From Mycolicibacterium malmesburyense (GTDB lineage: Bacteria > Actinomycetota > Actinomycetes > Mycobacteriales > Mycobacteriaceae): 64,000 nucleotides of DNA. Positions within the stretch are counted from its first letter, which is position 1. Every line of letters starts with the position of its first letter. The position numbers and the translations under genes are program-made. The notes beneath the pieces were generated by a model. It was given only the letters and a program-made list of their open reading frames with translations, was not told the DNA's origin and did no database searches. Shown in pieces: positions 1 through 10,803 of this stretch. The stretch is from NCBI RefSeq assembly GCF_001050015.1, contig NZ_CVTB01000258.1, positions 93,065 through 157,064 of the forward strand. Reading direction: 5' to 3'.

Positions 1-49
1 CGCCGTTCGGGTAGGCGATCGCGGTGGTGATGTAGAAGGGCTCGCTCAT
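1..49 (-). CDS. metG: Methionyl-tRNA synthetase, N-terminal fragment
   Basis: Only the first 16 codons are in the window; the gene continues off the left edge on the minus strand. The translated start (MSEPFYITTAIAYPNG) matches the N-terminus of mycobacterial methionyl-tRNA synthetase, where the TTAIAYPNG segment begins the Rossmann fold that binds methionine and ATP. The enzyme charges tRNA-Met in the cytoplasm. Its neighbour on the other strand is tatD, the same divergent arrangement as Rv1007c/Rv1008 in M. tuberculosis. The two start codons are only 19 bases apart. Confidence 0.85.
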   Translation of the reverse strand, partial: MSEPFYITTAIAYPNG

Positions 50-68
50 TTGAACTGAAGCTTATGGT

Positions 69-923
69 GTGGCGGTGAGCGAGAAGCGTCCAGGCAGAAG
101 GGAGCAGCCTCCTGCCCCGGCTCCGCTGGGTCCGCTGATCGACGCACACACCCATCTCGATGCGTGCGGTGCGTCGGACGCGGCGAGTGTCCGGGCGATC
201 GTCGACCGCGCCGCGGCGGTGGGCGTGCGGGCCGTCGTCACCATCGCCGACGATCTGGATTCCGCGCGATGGGTCACCGAGGCCGCCGACGCCGACGAAC
301 GCGTCTACGCCGCCGTCGCGCTGCACCCGACGCGGGCCGACGCCCTGACCGAGGACGCCAAGGCGGTCATCGAGCGGCTGGCCGAACACCCGCGCGTCGT
401 GGCGGTCGGTGAGACCGGCCTGGACCTGTACTGGCCCGGGAAGTTGGAGGGCTGCGCGGAACTCGCCACCCAGCGAGAGGCCTTCGCGTGGCACATCGAC
501 CTCGCCAAGCGCACCGGTAAACCGCTGATGATCCACAACCGGGAGGCCGACGAGCAGATTCTCGACGTCCTGGCCGCCGAGGGCGCCCCCGACACCGTGA
601 TCTTCCACTGCTTCTCCTCCGGGCCGGAGATGGCGCGTCGCTGCATCGACCGGGGCTGGCTACTGAGTCTGTCGGGCACCGTCAGCTTCAAGAACGCCAA
701 AGCGCTGCAGGAAGCCGCCACGCTCATTCCCGCCGGGCAAATGCTCGTCGAGACCGACGCGCCGTTCCTCACACCCCACCCGTACCGAGGCGCGCCCAAC
801 GAGCCCTACTGCCTTCCATACACTGTGCGGGCGCTGGCGGAGATCATCGGTAAGCCGGCCGAGGCGGTCGCGCGGGAAACCACGACGACAGCCGAACGCG
901 CTTACGGCCTTGCGAGTTGCTGA
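69..923 (+). CDS. tatD: TatD family metal-dependent deoxyribonuclease
   Basis: A 284-residue TIM-barrel hydrolase of the TatD family (Rv1008 position), a cytoplasmic Mg-dependent DNase with 3'-5' exonuclease activity in characterised members. Visible metal ligands are the HTH motif (His27, His29), Glu115 in VGETGLD, His156 in MIHN, His180 in FHCFS and Asp230 in ETDAP, so the active site is complete. Length is near the family norm of about 260, with a short Pro/Arg-rich N-terminal tail. The GTG at 69 is chosen; a second GTG two codons later is possible. It probably shares a transcript with rpfB and rsmA downstream. Confidence 0.9.
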   Translation: MAVSEKRPGRREQPPAPAPLGPLIDAHTHLDACGASDAASVRAIVDRAAAVGVRAVVTIADDLDSARWVTEAADADERVYAAVALHPTRADALTEDAKAVIERLAEHPRVVAVGETGLDLYWPGKLEGCAELATQREAFAWHIDLAKRTGKPLMIHNREADEQILDVLAAEGAPDTVIFHCFSSGPEMARRCIDRGWLLSLSGTVSFKNAKALQEAATLIPAGQMLVETDAPFLTPHPYRGAPNEPYCLPYTVRALAEIIGKPAEAVARETTTTAERAYGLASC

Positions 924-995
924 CCGCGGGCCTCTCCGTTACCGTGCTGTGACCGAAAGCGAAGTGCCACGAGGATGTGGCGCTCCGTCCGATAG

Positions 996-3040
<2,045 letters not shown>

Positions 3041-3045
3041 CGCCT

Positions 3046-3837
3046 TTACTGCAACGCGCGAACGATCAACGCGATGAACTCGCGGCACGACTGGTAACGG
3101 TCCGCGGGCGTCTTCGCCAGCGCCTTGGCCACGATCGAGTCGAATGCGCGTGGCAGCCAGTCGATTTCGCGTGAGAGCCGCGGCGGCGGGCGATGCAGAT
3201 GTGCCTCGACCAGCCCGACGCGGGAATCGTCGCGGAACGGCGGCGATCCGGTGATCAGCTCGACCGCCGTGCAGGCCAGCGCGTACTCGTCGGTCGCCTC
3301 CGACGGCGCCCGCCCGGCGATCAGTTCCGGTGCCGAATACGGCAGCGAGGCCTCCACCTGCGTAGGGCGTCGGCAGATGTCGTCGGTCAGCTCGACGGCC
3401 ACCCCGAAGTCGATGAGCACGGCGCGCGTCCCGTCGGGTTCGACGAGGATGTTGGCGGGTTTGACATCGCAGTGCACGATCGCGCGGTTGTGGATGTAGT
3501 CCAGCGCGTCGGCGATCTGGCCGAGCGCGGTGAGACGTTCGGTGACCGTACGCAGGCGCTGCACCGCGCCGCCCGCGACGAACTCCATCGTCAACCACCC
3601 CGGCCCGCGTTGGTAGACGGTGACGATGTGGGGGTGGTCGAGGCGGTGGGCGAACTCGAACTCCCGCCGCAGCCGGGCGACATGAGCCCGATCGCGGGTG
3701 TGCTCGTCGAGGATCTTGAGCGCGACCACTCGCGCCGGGTTGTCCACGTCGTGCACGCGGTAGACCGTCGCGGATCCGCCGCGGCCGAGGGCCTCGTCGA
3801 CCACGTAGTCGTCGAACCGGTCGCCGACGGACAGCAC
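3046..3837 (-). CDS. Soluble serine/threonine protein kinase, non-RD type
   Basis: A 263-residue Hanks-type kinase with no transmembrane or extracellular part, so cytoplasmic. Visible elements are the glycine loop GRGGSATVY (19-27), the VALK lysine (Lys41), the catalytic loop HCDVKPANIL with Asp124, the DFG motif (143-145) and an APE-type SAPE segment. The arginine normally before the catalytic aspartate is cysteine (HCD instead of HRD), which marks a kinase not regulated by classical activation-loop phosphorylation. The start is GTG at 3837. It is inserted on the minus strand between rsmA and ispE, adjacent genes in M. tuberculosis. The substrate is unknown. Confidence 0.88.
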   Translation of the reverse strand: MLSVGDRFDDYVVDEALGRGGSATVYRVHDVDNPARVVALKILDEHTRDRAHVARLRREFEFAHRLDHPHIVTVYQRGPGWLTMEFVAGGAVQRLRTVTERLTALGQIADALDYIHNRAIVHCDVKPANILVEPDGTRAVLIDFGVAVELTDDICRRPTQVEASLPYSAPELIAGRAPSEATDEYALACTAVELITGSPPFRDDSRVGLVEAHLHRPPPRLSREIDWLPRAFDSIVAKALAKTPADRYQSCREFIALIVRALQ

Positions 3838-3916
3838 GAGCTCAGACTAATGCGGCCGGCGGCGTCCACCTTCTGAGACGGCTCCCCCCACTCTGTCCTT
3901 TCGATAGTGTCGTGCC

Positions 3917-4891
3917 GTGCCGAGCTGGAACGGAAACACCGCCTCCGAGTGGGTCCCCACCGGGTCGGTCACCGTGCGCGTGCCCGGCAAGGTCAACCTC
4001 TATCTGGAAGTCGGTGACCGCCGCGACGACGGTTACCACGAACTCACCACCGTGTTCCACGCCGTGTCGTTGCTCGACGAGGTCACCGTCCGCAACGCCG
4101 ACATGCTGTCGCTGGAGATGTCCGGCGAAGGGGCCGAATCGCTGCCCGCCGACGAACGCAACCTCGCGTGGCAGGCCGCCGAACTCATGGCCGAGCACGT
4201 CGGCCGGGCGCCCGACGTGGCGATCACGATCGACAAGTCCATTCCGGTCGCCGGCGGGATGGCGGGCGGCAGTGCCGATGCGGCCGCCGTGCTCGTCGCG
4301 ATGAACACGCTGTGGGAGTTGGGGGTGCCACGCCGCGACCTGCACGCGCTCGCGGCTCGGCTCGGCAGCGATGTGCCGTTCGCACTGCACGGCGGAACGG
4401 CGCTCGGCACCGGGCGCGGCGAGGAGCTGGCCACGGTGCTGGCCCGAACGACCTTCCACTGGGTGCTGGCCTTCGCCGAGGGCGGGCTGTCGACCCCGGC
4501 GGTGTTCGCTGAGATCGACCGGCTTCGCGACTCGGCGGGACCCGACCGCGAGGCACCGCCGAGGCTGGACGACCCCGAGCCCGTGCTCGCGGCGCTGGCG
4601 TCCGGCGACCCCAATCAACTCGCGCCGCTGCTCGGCAACGACCTGCAGCCCGCCGCGCTGAGTCTCGACCCCGGTCTGCGCCGCACGCTGCGCGCGGGCA
4701 CCGAGGCCGGGGCGTTGGCGGGCATCGTCTCGGGATCGGGGCCGACCTGCGCGTTCCTGTGCGCGTCGGCCGGCCAGGCTGTCGACGTCGGCGCGCAGCT
4801 GGCGGGCGCCGGCGTGTGCCGCACTGTCCGGGTGGCCAGCGGGCCCGTGCAGGGCGCCCGGGTGGTGCCCACGCCGTCACCCTCGGTGTGA
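3917..4891 (+). CDS. ispE: 4-diphosphocytidyl-2-C-methyl-D-erythritol kinase
   Basis: GHMP-family kinase of the non-mevalonate (MEP) pathway; phosphorylates CDP-methylerythritol with ATP on the way to isopentenyl diphosphate, needed for menaquinone and decaprenyl phosphate. The N-terminus has the substrate-binding [12 protein letters not shown] block, the middle has the ATP loop [14 protein letters not shown] (about 110-124), and the C-terminal third has the GIVSGSGPT motif. The 324 residues are typical for mycobacterial IspE (Rv1011). GTG at 3917 is chosen because its frame carries the conserved N-terminus. Confidence 0.95.
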   Translation: MPSWNGNTASEWVPTGSVTVRVPGKVNLYLEVGDRRDDGYHELTTVFHAVSLLDEVTVRNADMLSLEMSGEGAESLPADERNLAWQAAELMAEHVGRAPDVAITIDKSIPVAGGMAGGSADAAAVLVAMNTLWELGVPRRDLHALAARLGSDVPFALHGGTALGTGRGEELATVLARTTFHWVLAFAEGGLSTPAVFAEIDRLRDSAGPDREAPPRLDDPEPVLAALASGDPNQLAPLLGNDLQPAALSLDPGLRRTLRAGTEAGALAGIVSGSGPTCAFLCASAGQAVDVGAQLAGAGVCRTVRVASGPVQGARVVPTPSPSV

Positions 4892-5272
4892 ACCCCTTCC
4901 CGGCGCGAGCGCTCGCTGGTGTACACGAACGTCGAGACGCTGTACACAGCCGCGCGCTCGGCGCCGAGGCGGTGTGACTCAGACCTCAATTATCGCGAGA
5001 GTTTGGCGGCTACTTAAGAGTTGCCTAAGATGAGCGACGGTGATGATCAGCTGTCATGCATCGGACGCGATTTCCTTTCCCGCCGCAGACCCCGGCGGGC
5101 GCCTCGTCGGATATGGCGCAGGCTTCGGTGCATCACCATTTCGAGACTTAACCGCTCCCGATTCGTGTGCGCGCCTTCGCGAACGCGCCTCTGATCAGGC
5201 GGAGGATATAAGGGCATTTGCGCTGACGCTCATGTCGCCGGCGCAGCGGCTCCAGAAACCGAGGAGGGCGTC
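4892..5272. promoter_or_regulatory. 381-base intergenic leader before the pks16-like gene
   Basis: No convincing gene is present. A direct repeat TGTACAC occurs at 4920-4926 and 4941-4947, 21 bases apart (two helical turns); the first copy sits in the perfect palindrome GTGTACAC (4919-4926). Further on, CTTAAGA and CCTAAGA lie close together around 5013-5030. A 54-codon frame from ATG 5030 to 5194 is rich in arginine and looks like shadow coding. GAGGAGGG just before 5273 is a strong ribosome site for the next gene. The repeats may be operator half-sites; this is inference. Confidence 0.4.
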
Positions 5273-6907
5273 GTGAGCCGATTCACCGAGAAGATGTACC
5301 GCAATGCCCGCACCGCCAAGACGGGCATGGTCACCGGTGAACCGTACGAACCCGTTCGCCACACCTGGGGCGAGGTGCACGAGCGCGCGCGCTGCATCGC
5401 GGGCGGCCTGCAGAAGGCCGGCATCGGCCTCGGCGACGCGGTCGGCGTGCTTGCCGGCTTCCCGGTGGAGATCGCCCCGACCGCGCAGGGCCTGTGGATG
5501 CGCGGCGCCAGCCTGACGATGCTGCACCAGCCCACGCCCCGCACCGACCTCGCGGTCTGGGCCGAGGACACCATGAACGTGGTGCGGATGATCGAGGCCA
5601 AGGCCGTGATCGTCTCCGAGCCGTTCCTGGTCGCGGTCCCGGTGCTCGAGGAGCAGGGCATCAAGGTCCTCACCATCTCCGACCTGATGGCTTCCGAACC
5701 GATCGATCCGATCGACGTCGGCGAGGACGATCTCGCGCTGATGCAGCTGACGTCCGGGTCCACGGGTTCGCCCAAGGCGGTGCAGATCACCCACCGCAAC
5801 ATCTACTCCAACGCCGAGGCCATGTTCATCGGCGCCGAATACGACGTCGACAAGGACGTCATGGTCAGCTGGCTGCCGTGCTTCCACGACATGGGCATGG
5901 TCGGCTTCCTCACCATCCCGATGTACTTCGGCGCCGAGCTGGTCAAGGTCACGCCGATGGACTTCCTGCGCGACACCCTGCTGTGGGCCAAGCTCATCGA
6001 CAAGTACAAGGGCACGATGACCGCCGCGCCGAACTTCGCCTACGCGCTGTTCGCCAAGCGGTTGCGCCGCCAGGCCAAGCCGGGTGAGTTCGACCTGTCG
6101 ACGCTGCGCTTCGCGCTGTCGGGCGCCGAGCCTGTCGAGCCCGCCGACGTCGAGGACCTGCTGGACGCGGGTAAGCCGTTCGGCTTGAAGCCCGACGCCA
6201 TCCTGCCCGCCTACGGCATGGCCGAGACCACGCTGGCGGTGTCGTTCTCCCCGTGCGGCGCCGGTCTGGTCGTCGACGAGGTCGACGCCGACCTGCTGGC
6301 CGCCCTGCGCCGCGCCGTGCCCGCCACCAAGGGCAACACCCGCCGACTGGCCTCCTTGGGACCGCTGCTGCGCGACCTCGAGGCCCGCGTCATCGACGAA
6401 CAGGGCAACGTGATGCCGCCGCGCGGCGTCGGCGTGATCGAGCTTCGCGGCGAGTCGCTGACGCCCGGTTACCTCACCATGGGCGGCTTCATCCCGGCAC
6501 AGGATGAGCACGGCTGGTACGACACCGGCGACCTCGGCTACATCACCGAGGAGGGCAACGTCGTCGTGTGCGGCCGCGTCAAGGACGTCATCATCATGGC
6601 CGGCCGCAACATCTATCCGACCGACATCGAACGCGCCGCCTGCCGCGTCGAGGGTGTCCGCCCGGGGTGCGCGGTCGCCGTGCGATTGGACGCCGGTCAT
6701 TCGCGGGAGACGTTCGCCGTCGCCGTCGAGTCCAACTCCTGGCAGGATCCCGCCGAGGTGCGCCGCATCGAGCACCACGTCGCTCACGAGGTGGTCGCCG
6801 AGGTCGACGTGCGGCCACGCAACGTCGTCGTGCTCGGGCCGGGCACCATCCCGAAGACGCCGTCGGGCAAGTTGCGCCGCAGCACCTCGGTCTCGCTGGT
6901 CACCTAA
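5273..6907 (+). CDS. pks16: Acyl-AMP/acyl-CoA ligase, Pks16-like
   Basis: Adenylate-forming enzyme (ANL superfamily) that activates a fatty acid with ATP; M. tuberculosis Rv1013, named pks16, sits at the same place but is an acyl ligase rather than a polyketide synthase. Motifs are the P-loop [11 protein letters not shown] (about 159-169), YGMAETT in the middle, YDTGDLGYI near 420, and the C-terminal catalytic lysine region [12 protein letters not shown]. The residue blocks resemble fatty acyl-AMP ligases, so a product delivered to an acyl carrier is possible; the sequence alone does not settle CoA versus AMP-only chemistry. 544 residues is normal. The GTG start has an excellent GAGGAGG site. 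Confidence 0.85.
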   Translation: MSRFTEKMYRNARTAKTGMVTGEPYEPVRHTWGEVHERARCIAGGLQKAGIGLGDAVGVLAGFPVEIAPTAQGLWMRGASLTMLHQPTPRTDLAVWAEDTMNVVRMIEAKAVIVSEPFLVAVPVLEEQGIKVLTISDLMASEPIDPIDVGEDDLALMQLTSGSTGSPKAVQITHRNIYSNAEAMFIGAEYDVDKDVMVSWLPCFHDMGMVGFLTIPMYFGAELVKVTPMDFLRDTLLWAKLIDKYKGTMTAAPNFAYALFAKRLRRQAKPGEFDLSTLRFALSGAEPVEPADVEDLLDAGKPFGLKPDAILPAYGMAETTLAVSFSPCGAGLVVDEVDADLLAALRRAVPATKGNTRRLASLGPLLRDLEARVIDEQGNVMPPRGVGVIELRGESLTPGYLTMGGFIPAQDEHGWYDTGDLGYITEEGNVVVCGRVKDVIIMAGRNIYPTDIERAACRVEGVRPGCAVAVRLDAGHSRETFAVAVESNSWQDPAEVRRIEHHVAHEVVAEVDVRPRNVVVLGPGTIPKTPSGKLRRSTSVSLVT

Positions 6908-6917
6908 CCTCCTACGC

Positions 6918-6976
6918 CGAGAGTGCGTGTCAGCACATGACACGCCCGCGCCGCGACAGCGGTTTGCGCACTCTCG
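6918..6976. repeat. Nested inverted repeat (hairpin in hairpin)
   Basis: Outer arms CGAGAGTGCG (6918-6927) and CGCACTCTCG (6967-6976) are perfect complements. Inside the left part, CGTGTCA (6926-6932) and TGACACG (6938-6944) form a second perfect hairpin with loop GCACA. It starts 10 bases after the pks16 stop and ends before the ABC transporter start, so it could be a terminator or a dispersed intergenic element. There is no U-tract after it. Confidence 0.6.
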
Positions 6977-7018
6977 CGCGGTAACGAGCCGTCGGTGACA
7001 GCCGATACGGTCGGTGTC

Positions 7019-7978
7019 ATGCCTTCCGCACCCGCCATCGAGGCGATCGATCTTGCGAAGCGCTTCGGTGACGCCGGACCGGCGGTCGACCATGTCAGTT
7101 TCGCCGTCGCGCCCGGCACCGTGCTGGGCCTGCTGGGCCCCAACGGCGCCGGCAAGACCACCACGGTGCGCATGATGACGACGTTGACGGCGCCCACCAG
7201 TGGCACCGCGCGCGTCGCCGGATACGACGTCGTCCGCGAACCCGACCAGGTGCGACGCAACATGGGCCTGACCGGTCAGGTCGCCACCGTCGATGAACTG
7301 CTCACCGGCCGCGAGAACATCCGGATGATCGGCGGGCTCTACGGCATCGGTCGAAAAGACCTGAAACGGTTGGGCGATGAACTGCTCGAACAGTTCTCCC
7401 TCGCCGACGCCGCCGACCGCGTCGTGAAGTCGTACTCGGGCGGCATGCGCCGCAGGCTCGACCTCGCGGTCAGCCTGCTCGCGTCGCCGCCGGTGCTCTT
7501 CCTCGACGAACCGACCACCGGGCTGGACCCGCGCAGTCGCAGCGAATTGTGGGAGGCGCTGAGGGAATTGGTCCGGCAGGGCACCACGCTGTTGCTGACC
7601 ACGCAGTACCTCGAGGAGGCCGACCAACTCGCCGACAACATCCTGGTGATCGACAAGGGACGCATCATCGCCGAGGGCTCGCCGCTCCAACTCAAACAGC
7701 AGGCCGGCAACGCCAGCCTGGTCGTCACGGTGACGAACGCCGAAGACCTTCGCGCGGCCGAGGCGCTGCTGGCCAGGGGCGGCGTCGAGGTGTTCGTCAA
7801 CGCCGGTGCACGCGAATTGACCGCCCCCGCAGACGGACTCGACGACATGATCCGCGTCGCGGGCCGGCTGCGGGAAAGCAACATCGCGGTCGATGACATC
7901 GGACTGTCCCGGCCGAGCCTCGACGATGTGTTCCTCTCGCTGACCGGGCACCGCAGCGAAGAGGAGGTCGACGCGTGA
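7019..7978 (+). CDS. ABC transporter ATP-binding protein, DrrA-type
   Basis: Cytoplasmic ATPase of a daunorubicin/DIM-type ABC-2 exporter. It has Walker A GPNGAGKTT (about 40-48), a Q-loop in GLTGQ, signature YSGGMRRR, Walker B VLFLDEPTTGLD, and a C-terminal DrrA-like extension ending LDDVFLSLTGH. ATG 7019 gives 319 residues, the size of this family; an in-frame GTG at 6995 would add eight unlikely residues. It overlaps the permease by GTGA, so the two are translationally coupled. The cargo cannot be told from sequence; drugs, lipids or glycopeptides are options. Confidence 0.9.
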   Translation: MPSAPAIEAIDLAKRFGDAGPAVDHVSFAVAPGTVLGLLGPNGAGKTTTVRMMTTLTAPTSGTARVAGYDVVREPDQVRRNMGLTGQVATVDELLTGRENIRMIGGLYGIGRKDLKRLGDELLEQFSLADAADRVVKSYSGGMRRRLDLAVSLLASPPVLFLDEPTTGLDPRSRSELWEALRELVRQGTTLLLTTQYLEEADQLADNILVIDKGRIIAEGSPLQLKQQAGNASLVVTVTNAEDLRAAEALLARGGVEVFVNAGARELTAPADGLDDMIRVAGRLRESNIAVDDIGLSRPSLDDVFLSLTGHRSEEEVDA

Positions 7979-8838
7979 CGACCGAAAAGATCGAGACCAT
8001 CGCGCCACCACCGCAGACCGATAGGCGACGGGTCGCGCTACGGACCCCGAACATCGCCCAACAGTCGTGGATCATGGTCAAGCGCAACATGATCCACACC
8101 AAACGCATGCCCGAGATGCTGAGCGACGTCACCGCGCAGCCCATCATGTTCGTCCTGCTGTTCGCTTTCGTGTTCGGAGCGTCGATACCCAACCCGGGAG
8201 GCACCAACTACCGCGAGTTCCTGCTGCCCGGCATCCAGGCGCAAACCATCGTGTTCTCGGCGTTCGTCGTGGCATCCGGTATCACCGCCGACGTCGAGAA
8301 GGGCATCATCGACCGGTTCCGGTCGCTGCCGATCTCGCGGTCGTCGGTGCTCATCGGGCGCAGCATCGCCAGCCTGATCCACTCGTCGCTGGGTGTGGTG
8401 GTCATGGCGCTGACGGGCCTGGCGATCGGGTGGCGCATCCGCGGCAGCGTCGCCGAGGCGGTGCTGGCCTTCGCGCTGGTCCTGGTCTTCGGCTTCGGCA
8501 TGATCTGGTTCGGCATCCTGATCGGATCGCTGCTGCGCACCGTCGAGGCAGTCAACGGGGTGATGTTCACCGTCCTGTTTCCGATCACGTTTCTGGCCAA
8601 CACCTTCGTGCCCACCGAGCCGATGCCGCACTGGTTGCGGGTGATCGCCGAATGGAACCCGGTCTCGTCGCTCGCGCAGTCGATGCGCCAACTGTGGGGC
8701 AACGGCGGACCGGCCCCGGAGAGCGCGCAACTTCCGCTGCACCATCCGGTGTTGGCCACCCTCATCTGGTCACTACTGCTGACCGCGGTCTTCGCGCCGT
8801 TCGCTTTGCGCGCCTACGCCCGCCGTACGGGCAGCTAG
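7975..8838 (+). CDS. ABC-2 type permease, DrrB-like
   Basis: Membrane half of the exporter encoded with the upstream ATPase. The 287-residue protein has a polar N-terminal tail of about 45 residues, then about six hydrophobic segments (starting near IMFVLLFAFVFGASI), with the ABC-2 hallmark region FLANTFVPTEPMPHWLR near residue 205. GTG at 7975 overlaps the previous stop by four bases. Its 3' end overlaps the convergent phosphotransferase gene by four bases. It acts in the plasma membrane as a dimer. Confidence 0.88.
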   Translation: MTTEKIETIAPPPQTDRRRVALRTPNIAQQSWIMVKRNMIHTKRMPEMLSDVTAQPIMFVLLFAFVFGASIPNPGGTNYREFLLPGIQAQTIVFSAFVVASGITADVEKGIIDRFRSLPISRSSVLIGRSIASLIHSSLGVVVMALTGLAIGWRIRGSVAEAVLAFALVLVFGFGMIWFGILIGSLLRTVEAVNGVMFTVLFPITFLANTFVPTEPMPHWLRVIAEWNPVSSLAQSMRQLWGNGGPAPESAQLPLHHPVLATLIWSLLLTAVFAPFALRAYARRTGS

Positions 8839-9884
8839 CCGCGGATCGCGGCCATCGTCCAGGCGGGCAGAACCGGTGCGCGGGTGAGGAAGTGGTCCGA
8901 TTGCCCAGTCGCACGCAACAGCGCCTGCGTCCGTAATATGCAGCAGCCCATGCGGACCATCGCGAAGATCTCGTACCAGTCGAGATCGTGCAGTGGCCGA
9001 CCGAGCATCTCCTCGTAGCGGCCGACCACCGATGCGCGGCTGTCGAACCCCTCGAGTTCGGGATCGAGGTCCAGCCCGTTGACCTCGAGCATCTGCTTGC
9101 GGGTGGCCAGCCACCATGCGATATCGGTTTCCGCGGGGCAGATGCAGGCCTGTTCCCAGTCCAACGCCCCGATGAGTTCACCGGCGTCGTCGAAGATGGC
9201 ATTCGACAACCGGGCATCGCCCCAGCAGATGCTCAAATCCGTGGTGGGAGAGGGGAGTCGGCTTGTCAGCCAGTCGAACGCTTCGGTCATCACGTCGGGC
9301 ACGCTGTCGTCGGTGCCCCATCGGACGTACTCGCGCCACCAGTCCAGTTCGGCGGCGACACCCACCCCGCCGGGCCGCGCAAGCCACGGCGCCGATTCGA
9401 CCGGAACACGGTGCAGCCGCGCAAGTGTGTCGATGAACGAGTCGTGGGCGCGCCGCTGTACCGCGCGACCCGCATCGTGAAGCCAGCCGCGGGTGGCGTA
9501 GGACGTGTCCGACGGGGTGTGGCCGACAATGCGGGGCATCACAAGGAACTTCGAGCCGATCCAGGACGGGTCGGGCTCGTAGAGCAGCGGCGATGGCGTC
9601 GCGACACCATGGGTGTGCAGCAGCTCCTGCGTTCGCGCCTGCGCCTCGAGATCGTATGTCGGGAAGATCCCGCCGCCGCCGGGGGGAATGCGGATCACGT
9701 GATCGGTCGATGCGCCGTCGACGGTGACCGTGAACACCAGCGACTCGCTGGACCAGCCTGCGGCCCGGTTGGCCGTGCGCAGCTCCGACACCTGAACGTC
9801 ACCGGAGTCCTGCTGCGCGAACCATTCGCGCAGGCGCTCACGGGTGGCGGACAGATCGCGCTGGACGAGGGCGATGCCGACCAT
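8835..9884 (-). CDS. Aminoglycoside phosphotransferase (APH) family protein
   Basis: A 349-residue small-molecule kinase of the APH fold (PF01636 type). The catalytic region reads WGDARLSNAIF, where the usual His-Gly-Asp is Trp-Gly-Asp, a common variant in acyl-CoA-dehydrogenase-linked APH proteins; the second metal-binding motif is GALDWE. The Asp and Asn needed for catalysis are kept. The substrate is unknown; resistance should not be assumed. It is divergent from the epoxide-hydrolase-like gene, and the shared 82-base spacer holds a near-perfect palindromic operator. Confidence 0.82.
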   Translation of the reverse strand: MVGIALVQRDLSATRERLREWFAQQDSGDVQVSELRTANRAAGWSSESLVFTVTVDGASTDHVIRIPPGGGGIFPTYDLEAQARTQELLHTHGVATPSPLLYEPDPSWIGSKFLVMPRIVGHTPSDTSYATRGWLHDAGRAVQRRAHDSFIDTLARLHRVPVESAPWLARPGGVGVAAELDWWREYVRWGTDDSVPDVMTEAFDWLTSRLPSPTTDLSICWGDARLSNAIFDDAGELIGALDWEQACICPAETDIAWWLATRKQMLEVNGLDLDPELEGFDSRASVVGRYEEMLGRPLHDLDWYEIFAMVRMGCCILRTQALLRATGQSDHFLTRAPVLPAWTMAAIRG

Positions 9885-9930
9885 GCGAACAGAGTTACAC
9901 GAGCGCGCGGCCTTGTAAAGAGAAAAGATG

Positions 9931-9954
9931 TTACATATAGCTGGCTAGATGTAA
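9931..9954. promoter_or_regulatory. 24-bp palindromic operator, TetR type
   Basis: The sequence is TTACAT-A-TAGC-TG-GCTA-G-ATGTAA: perfect 6-base outer arms and perfect 4-base inner arms. It lies 12 bases before the GTG of the alpha/beta hydrolase and would block its promoter, and possibly that of the divergent phosphotransferase. A related site with the same length and outer arms lies before the TetR gene at 11348-11371, matching 15 of 24 positions. The TetR product is the obvious candidate binder. Confidence 0.7.
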
Positions 9955-9966
9955 TACGCTGTCGCC

Positions 9967-10803
9967 GTGGCTCCATCCGTCACGTTCGGTGACATCGACG
10001 ACACCACCAAGCCTCTCGCGGTCCTGGTGCACGGCTTCCCGGACACCCCGTTCACCTGGCGTCACCTTGGTCCCGCGCTGGTCGACCACGGGTACCGCGC
10101 CGTCGCCCCGTGGCTGCCCGGATACGACACGCCTGTCGGGCGCCCGATCGGGGTCGGCACCTACGCCCGGCACGTTCTCGACGTGGCCGCCCGCCACGGC
10201 GCCGACGACCGTACGGTGCTCATCGGTCACGACTGGGGAGCGCAGGCCGGGTACGGAGCGGTCACCGTGCAGCCCACCGCCTTTCGCCGCTTTGTCGCGC
10301 TCGCTGTTCCGCCCGTCGGCGCGCTGGCCGCCGGACTCTTCAGCTACCCGCAGCTGCGGCGCTCGTTCTACATCTGGTTCATCCAGCAGGTCGGTCTCGC
10401 CGAGGCCGCGTTGCTTGCGCCAGGCTTCTGGGAGTCGCTGTGGTCGGACTGGTCACCGGGCTACGACGCCACCGATGACATCGCCGAATTGCGTAGGCAT
10501 GTCGGAGCCGACAACATCGCCGACGTGATCGCGCCTTACCGTGCATCGTTCAAACCGGATTTCGCCGATCCCAACACCGTCGCGGAGTCCGAGGCGACGA
10601 TGCAGCCACCACCGGTGCCGACGCTGTACCTGCACGGCCGCACCGACGGCGCCATCGGCGCCGACATCCTCTCCGACCTGAGCGCGCACCTGCCAGCGCC
10701 GGGCTCGGGCGCCGAGATCCTCAACGGCGTCGGGCACTTCCTGCATCTGGAGAAGCCAGATCTGATCGCGACCAAGATCGGCGACTGGTTGAAGGTCAGC
10801 TGA
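9967..10803 (+). CDS. Alpha/beta hydrolase, epoxide hydrolase/dehalogenase-like
   Basis: A 278-residue cytoplasmic hydrolase. The nucleophile elbow is GHDWGA, so the nucleophile is aspartate (about residue 83), as in epoxide hydrolases and haloalkane dehalogenases rather than Ser-type esterases. HGFPD near residue 18 is the oxyanion region and GHFLHLEKP near the end supplies the catalytic His. The N-terminus is short, beginning only about 15 residues before the HG motif. The GTG start follows the palindromic operator. It converges with, and overlaps by 8 bases, the TetR gene. Confidence 0.85.
   Translation: MAPSVTFGDIDDTTKPLAVLVHGFPDTPFTWRHLGPALVDHGYRAVAPWLPGYDTPVGRPIGVGTYARHVLDVAARHGADDRTVLIGHDWGAQAGYGAVTVQPTAFRRFVALAVPPVGALAAGLFSYPQLRRSFYIWFIQQVGLAEAALLAPGFWESLWSDWSPGYDATDDIAELRRHVGADNIADVIAPYRASFKPDFADPNTVAESEATMQPPPVPTLYLHGRTDGAIGADILSDLSAHLPAPGSGAEILNGVGHFLHLEKPDLIATKIGDWLKVS

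Noticed and set aside
5030..5194. 54-codon frame from ATG in the pks16 leader
   Set aside because: Half of the residues are Arg, Pro or Ser, no ribosome site, no recognisable start; it could be a decayed Rv1012-like gene but nothing supports it.
5195..8011. 938-codon open frame on the minus strand across pks16 and the ABC ATPase gene
   Set aside because: It is the antisense shadow of two well-recognised genes; composition is His/Arg/Gly-rich with no domain, typical of the codon-3 complement in high-GC DNA.
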